This document shows, piece after piece, positions 59,740-64,000 of a stretch of 64,000 nt of DNA. A model generated the notes under the pieces. The model ran no database searches, was not told the DNA's origin, and worked only from the letters and a program-made list of their open reading frames with translations. The translations under genes and the position numbers were made by a program. Source of the stretch: Eubacterium sp. (GTDB lineage Bacteria > Bacillota > Clostridia > Lachnospirales > Lachnospiraceae); the NCBI GenBank assembly GCA_017433825.1, contig JAFRGL010000013.1, forward strand, positions 124,001-188,000. Direction: 5' to 3'. The first letter of the stretch is position 1; each line of letters opens with the position of its first letter.

Positions 59740-60962
59740 TCAGCTCCGGTCTTTTTCGTTTTCAGATTCCGGGTGATTCGAAGCACCAGTACTGCGGCTA
59801 TTGCAAGGCTTACAATGATAACCAGGAACGTTTTCGAATAGGCGGTCTGCATTGCCGCGTTTTCTGTCAAACCGGCAGCTATGCCCTTCACGATGAGATA
59901 GTCTGCAATCAGTCCCGCAATATACGGCCCGAAGAAGCTGCCGATATCCTGCCCGAGGAAGAAGGTATTGCCGCCCACGCCCCGCCTTTCCGGGGGAACG
60001 GAGGTCATGCACAGCGCCTGCATGTTCGGCAGGAGCAGTCCGTATCCGAAGGCCGCAAAAAGGGCGGCCAGGATAAAGCCGGCCAGGTTTTTGGAAACAG
60101 AAAACAGGATGAAAGTAACCGCATAGGATGCCAGGGACGGAAGCAGCACCTTCCGGTAGCCGAAGCGGTCGGCCATTCCGCCGGTCACAAATCGTAAAAC
60201 CACCAGCGCTACCGCGTAAACCGTAAAGAAAAGCCCGATCTGTTCAATACCCAGGATATCCCCGTATATCGCCAGGAAACCTGTGATCGTGGCATAGGGG
60301 ATAACCACAAAGATCATGGTCACAGCTGTAGGAAGCGCTTCCTTTGCCACAATTGTGGAAACCCGGATCTGGTATTTTGCGTCAGCCGGCGGCGCCGCGC
60401 TGTACACGAACCGGCTGGTCACCAGGGCGAGGACAATCATCATCAGGCAGATGATAAAGGTTGTCCGGTAGCCGATGGTTTTGCTTAAGGACAGGCCGAT
60501 ACCCGGCCCGATTGCCTGGCCCACAGCCTGGCCTAAGGTAAACATGCTGACGCCCTTCGCGAACCCGTTCTGCGGAAGGTTGTCACAGGCAATACTTAAG
60601 GCGATCGGTCCGCTGATGCCCACGCCGACACCCTGCAGCAGTCTTCCGGCGATAAGCAGACTGGTGTTCGGCGCCAGGAAAAACAGCAGATATGAAAGTA
60701 TGACGATAATATTGGAAAGGGAATAAATGTTTTTCTTGCTGAAACAGTCAAAAGCGGGGCTGGCCACCGGCCGGATGGCGATGGCGGACACAGCAAAAAT
60801 ACCGCTGATGATGCCGATAATCGTGGAAGTGGCCCCCATGGAGGCCGCATATTTCGGAACAAGCGTGGTAATGGTCTGCTGACCCATGAGCTGGAACAGA
60901 TTGGCGATGAAGATAAGGATAAAGCCCCTGTTCCAGACTTTTGTTACGGATGCTGTCTGCAT
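59736..60962 (-). CDS. Major facilitator (DHA1-like) transporter
   Basis: The 408-residue protein has 12 predicted membrane helices and the MFS motif around RPVASPAFDCFSKKNIY after helix 2, with GRLLQGVGVGISGPIALS after helix 4. It resembles drug or sugar efflux proteins; the substrate is unknown. GAGGAGG precedes the ATG. It lies 38 bp after the zinc-ribbon protein gene in the same direction and is convergent with trpZ without a terminator. Confidence 0.85.
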   Translation of the reverse strand: MQTASVTKVWNRGFILIFIANLFQLMGQQTITTLVPKYAASMGATSTIIGIISGIFAVSAIAIRPVASPAFDCFSKKNIYSLSNIIVILSYLLFFLAPNTSLLIAGRLLQGVGVGISGPIALSIACDNLPQNGFAKGVSMFTLGQAVGQAIGPGIGLSLSKTIGYRTTFIICLMMIVLALVTSRFVYSAAPPADAKYQIRVSTIVAKEALPTAVTMIFVVIPYATITGFLAIYGDILGIEQIGLFFTVYAVALVVLRFVTGGMADRFGYRKVLLPSLASYAVTFILFSVSKNLAGFILAALFAAFGYGLLLPNMQALCMTSVPPERRGVGGNTFFLGQDIGSFFGPYIAGLIADYLIVKGIAAGLTENAAMQTAYSKTFLVIIVSLAIAAVLVLRITRNLKTKKTGAD

Positions 60963-61000
60963 TTCTTTTCCTCCTCTTGCCAGTTCCCCGGCAGTTTTAT

Positions 61001-61921
61001 TTAACCGAACAGTGTATTCATCAGATACGGCAGCAGATATGCATTGGGAAGATTGGAGTATACAGAGCAGATTTTACCGCCGCTTTTGTCCTCAATCAGA
61101 ATATTTCCCTTCAGCCTGCAGCTTCCCATATTATGGGAATTAATCTCCACCGGCACCTTCTTTAATCCCTTGTAGAATACAGCGGAATCCTTTGAAATAT
61201 CCAGGCCGGCCACGGTTACGGTTTCCCCGTCCAGAATCCGGTTGTATACCAGCTGCGCCATTTCCCTGGCGACGATGCTGTAGAAAGGTTTTACCAGCTC
61301 CAGATACTTCTGTTCGCCGGTTTTTGTGGTGCCGATGCCGTAGACATTCGTACCGCCCACGGTCAGCTTCTCCTTGCTGCCGTCATGGAAAATCATCTGC
61401 ACATAGCCGGAGAAATGGGAAAATGCCACCAGCCCGGTGGCTTTATGGGTGGAACCGTAGGCACTGATGGACTCCAGCTCCTCATAGAAAACCGGGATGC
61501 CGCTGAACACCAGCCTGTCCTTGTAAAAATCACAGATTTCCCCGTTTTTCCCGTAGGCTGCGCTGGCCAGAAGCTTTCCCGGGTCGGACATCTCCCCGTA
61601 TATGGTTTCCGCCTGGGAATCATCATCCGGCAGTTCCGTCATATCTTCCCGGCCCTCATCGCTTTCCGCTTCCGGTTCAAAAACCCGGTTTTCACGGGCA
61701 GGCTCTTGCGATGCAAACACATCCGGCTCTTCCGCCGGATAATACTCCTCCGAAAGGTCTTCCGGCTCCGGCTCCATCTCCACCTCTACGGGCCGGACCG
61801 AATCAAAGCTGTCCTCCAGCACCTCACGGAGTGACCTCCGCATATCTTTATAAGCCGCGCCGCAGCGCGGGCAGAAACTGAAGCCTTCCCTCATTTCTTT
61901 TCCGCATTCCGGGCAGAACAT
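61001..61921 (-). CDS. Zinc-ribbon protein with a C-terminal PH-like domain
   Basis: The 306-residue protein starts with a zinc ribbon (CPECGKEMREGFSFCPRCG, residues 3-21). A long acidic Glu/Pro-rich linker (about 45-115) follows. The C-terminal part (about 120-306) is beta-rich with short repeats of strand-turn type (GLVAFSHFSGYVQMIFHDGS; VAGLDISKDSAVFY). No membrane segment or catalytic motif is evident. It may be a regulator or scaffold. It lies 5 bp after the Na/Pi symporter gene, so it is probably in the same transcript. Confidence 0.65.
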   Translation of the reverse strand: MFCPECGKEMREGFSFCPRCGAAYKDMRRSLREVLEDSFDSVRPVEVEMEPEPEDLSEEYYPAEEPDVFASQEPARENRVFEPEAESDEGREDMTELPDDDSQAETIYGEMSDPGKLLASAAYGKNGEICDFYKDRLVFSGIPVFYEELESISAYGSTHKATGLVAFSHFSGYVQMIFHDGSKEKLTVGGTNVYGIGTTKTGEQKYLELVKPFYSIVAREMAQLVYNRILDGETVTVAGLDISKDSAVFYKGLKKVPVEINSHNMGSCRLKGNILIEDKSGGKICSVYSNLPNAYLLPYLMNTLFG

Positions 61922-61926
61922 ATGTT

Positions 61927-63774
61927 TTATCCTCCGATATTTTTAATTATTTCAGGCGTTTCTTCAAACCTGAGCGAAGGGTCTATCATTTCCAGCTGAC
62001 TGAAAAATTCGTTATGCGCTTTGTGGTATTCCTCCGTAAACTGGGCATTGCCCCCCTGATGCAGGGCGGTAATGTAATTGTGGGCCACGGCGGCCATTTC
62101 CGGCTTCACACGGGTAATAACCGATACGCCCACGTCCGAGCAGAGGTCGGCTATCCGTTCCAGATTGGTCAGAAGGTCCAGATAGAGAATTCCCGTCTCC
62201 TCGTCGCAGATGCCGGCGTTGAGCCGCACCACATGGTTGTCATGCAGGGTGTTGACCATATCGTCCATGACCTCTTCGAGGGGCTCGATGTGAAGAGCGG
62301 CATCCAGATCCCTCTTCTCAAAAGCCAGGTTGGTAAAGCTGAACAGGCGGTCCATCAGTGTCTCCGCTATTTTCAGTTCAGCCATGGCGTCCTTTGAAAA
62401 GGATTTACCCTGTCTGTCCATCCGGGTCGCGGTTTCGGAAATATTCATGGCATGGTCGCCTATACGCTCGAAATAAGTGGCCAGCTTATTGTACTGGTGC
62501 AGGATCTGCATATGCACAGGCTCATTGATGTGGGGCGGCAGCTGGCTCATGTAGGTGGTGAGGGCATCCGTCAGAATATCGATATGCTCTTCCTCCTCAT
62601 TGATTTCCAGGATGACCACCGGTTCGTAGTGGACGAACATATCCAGGGCCTTTTTCACATTTGCCATGCCCAGCTTCAGGATGGTCTTCAGGATTTCATA
62701 GCAGCTGTTCAGGGCCAGGGCTGTCGTGGCGATAAATACCGGGTTTAAGGAATTGATTTCGTCCGCGTATTTGTTCTCCGGCAGGGGATCGTCCTTGACC
62801 AGCCGCATGGCAAGCTTTTCCAGAAGGCCGACTGTGGGCAGGAGGACGATGGCGCAGGCCAGGTTGAAGACCGTATTGGCATTCGCAATGGTGCCGGAGG
62901 TCATGGGCATCTTCCAGAGATTGTTCAGAAGACCCACGGCATGGAGTATCTGCACCACCAGAATGGTCAGAACCGTTTTCCCCAGGTTGTAGACAATATT
63001 GATAAGGCCTACCCGCTTCTGGTTGGCATTCGCGCCGATGGAGCAGACAATGGCCGTCGTGACGCAGTCGCCCAGGTATACGCCTACCACGACGATGTAC
63101 GCTGTTTTGAAGGGAATCACGCTGGACATGGCAAAGGCCTGCAGGATGCCGACCGTGGCAGAGGAACTCTGCAGTATGAAAGCCACGCCCGCACCGATGA
63201 TATAGCCCAGCCACATGTTGTCGCCGATGCTTCGGAACAGGCCTTCCAGTACGCCGGATTCGGAAAGGGAACCCACTGCCGCCGTCATATTCATCAGGCC
63301 GGTAAAGAGGATGCCGAAGCCCACAAAGATGCCGCCCACCGGCTTGGATTTCGGGAACTTCGTGAACATGATCAGTATAACGCCGAGGATCAGCGCCAGC
63401 GGTGCCAGCGTGGAGGGCTGGAAGAACTGCAGAAATGAATTGCCGCCGGCATTCACATCCAGAAGACGGATGATCTGGCCGGTAATGGTGGTGCCGACGT
63501 TGGCGCCGATGATGATGCCCAGAGACTGCCGTACACTTAAGATACCGGCGGCCACAAGGCCGGCGGTCAGCACGATACAGGCTGTGGAGGACTGGATAAT
63601 CGCCGTAATCGCCGCACCGAGGATAAAGGCCTTGATCGGGTTGTTGGTGACCTTTTCCATGAATTTCTTCAGGGTGCCGGAGGAGTCTTCCTTCAGATTG
63701 TCGCCCATAAGGCGCATACCGTACAGGAACATGGCCAGGCCGCCCAGAAGGGTAATAATATCGAAAACACTCAT
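61927..63774 (-). CDS. Na/Pi cotransporter-family protein with PhoU-like domain
   Basis: The 615-residue protein has two copies of the Na/Pi-cotransporter II repeat, each with a QSSTA- or QSSSA-type motif (AIIQSSTACIVLTAG near residue 58; ILQSSSATVGILQA near 200), about nine membrane helices, and a C-terminal PhoU-like helical domain (about 345-560). The family imports phosphate with sodium, or exports it; the PhoU part suggests regulation by phosphate state. The ATG at 63774 has GAGGT upstream. It is the first gene of a leftward run with the zinc-ribbon and MFS genes. Confidence 0.9.
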   Translation of the reverse strand: MSVFDIITLLGGLAMFLYGMRLMGDNLKEDSSGTLKKFMEKVTNNPIKAFILGAAITAIIQSSTACIVLTAGLVAAGILSVRQSLGIIIGANVGTTITGQIIRLLDVNAGGNSFLQFFQPSTLAPLALILGVILIMFTKFPKSKPVGGIFVGFGILFTGLMNMTAAVGSLSESGVLEGLFRSIGDNMWLGYIIGAGVAFILQSSSATVGILQAFAMSSVIPFKTAYIVVVGVYLGDCVTTAIVCSIGANANQKRVGLINIVYNLGKTVLTILVVQILHAVGLLNNLWKMPMTSGTIANANTVFNLACAIVLLPTVGLLEKLAMRLVKDDPLPENKYADEINSLNPVFIATTALALNSCYEILKTILKLGMANVKKALDMFVHYEPVVILEINEEEEHIDILTDALTTYMSQLPPHINEPVHMQILHQYNKLATYFERIGDHAMNISETATRMDRQGKSFSKDAMAELKIAETLMDRLFSFTNLAFEKRDLDAALHIEPLEEVMDDMVNTLHDNHVVRLNAGICDEETGILYLDLLTNLERIADLCSDVGVSVITRVKPEMAAVAHNYITALHQGGNAQFTEEYHKAHNEFFSQLEMIDPSLRFEETPEIIKNIGG

Positions 63775-63835
63775 TGACTGTCTACCTCATTATACAACTA
63801 AACGTATCGTTTCCGTATAAATCCGCAATTTTCAC

Positions 63836-63864
63836 CTATTAACAGTTATTTTATTATAAGTCAA
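63836..63864 (-). promoter_or_regulatory. Promoter of the Na/Pi cotransporter gene
   Basis: On the minus strand TTGACT and TAATAG are separated by 17 bases. Between it and the gene AAACG TAT CGTTT (about 63799-63811) is a small inverted repeat that could be an operator. Confidence 0.55.
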
Positions 63865-63879
63865 TTTTTTTGTAAAGAG

Positions 63880-64000
63880 CCATAAGGGCTTAAAAGAAAG
63901 CGCCACTGTTTTTTCTTACGCCGTCATATTTTTGTTGTTTTTCCCAATGAAAATGGTAAACTGTACCTGTAGAAACATATAATTGCAGTCAAAAATACAG
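63880..64000 (+). other. Window end, possible promoter for a gene beyond
   Basis: The last 120 bases hold no gene. TTGTTT and TAAACT with a 16-base spacer (about 63935-63962) could be a rightward promoter for a gene outside the window. Confidence 0.3.

Overview
The window reads as chromosomal DNA of a strictly anaerobic member of the Bacillota, class Clostridia, most likely a GC-rich Lachnospiraceae-type gut bacterium (an inference). The reasons are AGGAGG-type ribosome sites, many TTGACA-17-TATAAT promoters, a CIRCE element on clpB, a T-box riboswitch, the block ftsY-smc-rnc-plsX / rpmF-DUF177-ackA-pta / tmcAL, and fermentation genes such as Pta-AckA and a CoA-transferase. I see no prophage, insertion sequence, transposase, CRISPR array or rRNA. 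About 50 protein genes, one tRNA and many regulatory sites can be supported.

Layout. 0.1-2.8 kb: flavodoxin-fold reductase, amidohydrolase, and a ferredoxin divergent from a Crp/Fnr regulator with a matched operator pair between them. 2.8-18.1 kb: tRNA-Leu, ftsY, smc, rnc, plsX (acpP is not at its usual place), a lipoprotein, a cytidylate-kinase-like protein, an OFA-type carrier, a PrsW-like protease with a Gly/Asn/Ser/Tyr-rich tail, rpmF, DUF177, ackA, pta and the divergent tmcAL. 18.5-24.8 kb: a leftward run of methyltransferase, hslO, nadE, yycJ-like hydrolase, ACT protein and PFL/UPF0210 protein. 24.9-34.2 kb: MATE pump, clpB, a 1124-residue secreted protein and an FAD reductase. 34.2-39.8 kb: two intergenic regions rich in structure around a flavin reductase-tcdA pair, then a secreted repeat protein with a C-terminal peptidoglycan hydrolase. 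40-44.6 kb: a GPH-like carrier convergent with an operon of ABC exporter, HprK-like kinase, PqqD-like protein and SipW-like signal peptidase. 44.7-49.1 kb: CoA-transferase, VTC polyphosphate polymerase, DUF4956 and a beta-helix surface protein. 49.1-55.3 kb: C1 peptidase, glpK, a small membrane protein, an alpha/beta hydrolase and trmO. 55.3-63.8 kb: zinc-ribbon proteins, a tryptophan T-box controlling a TrpXYZ-type ABC transporter, an MFS carrier and a Na/Pi symporter.

The most novel signal is a pair of about 220-nt intergenic elements (18199-18426 and 36622-36838). They share conserved unpaired blocks, and four helices are kept by compensatory base changes, as expected of an uncharacterised structured RNA or structured DNA repeat. 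The second copy lies next to five tandem 63-64 bp units, each with TTCTCCCC/GGGGAGAA arms or their variants. Other leads are the exporter/kinase/PqqD/signal-peptidase operon, a promoter-driven non-coding unit at 34401-34590, and divergent promoters that share a -35 box at 24848-24854.

How the genes work together: Pta-AckA makes acetate and ATP, both substrates of TmcAL. TmcAL, TcdA and TrmO are all tRNA anticodon-loop modification enzymes. FtsY, SMC, RNase III, PlsX and L32 form a core growth block. Several other genes build or remodel the envelope (lipoprotein, hydrolase, surface proteins, zinc-ribbon membrane proteins). Functions come from sequence reading alone; no database search was run.
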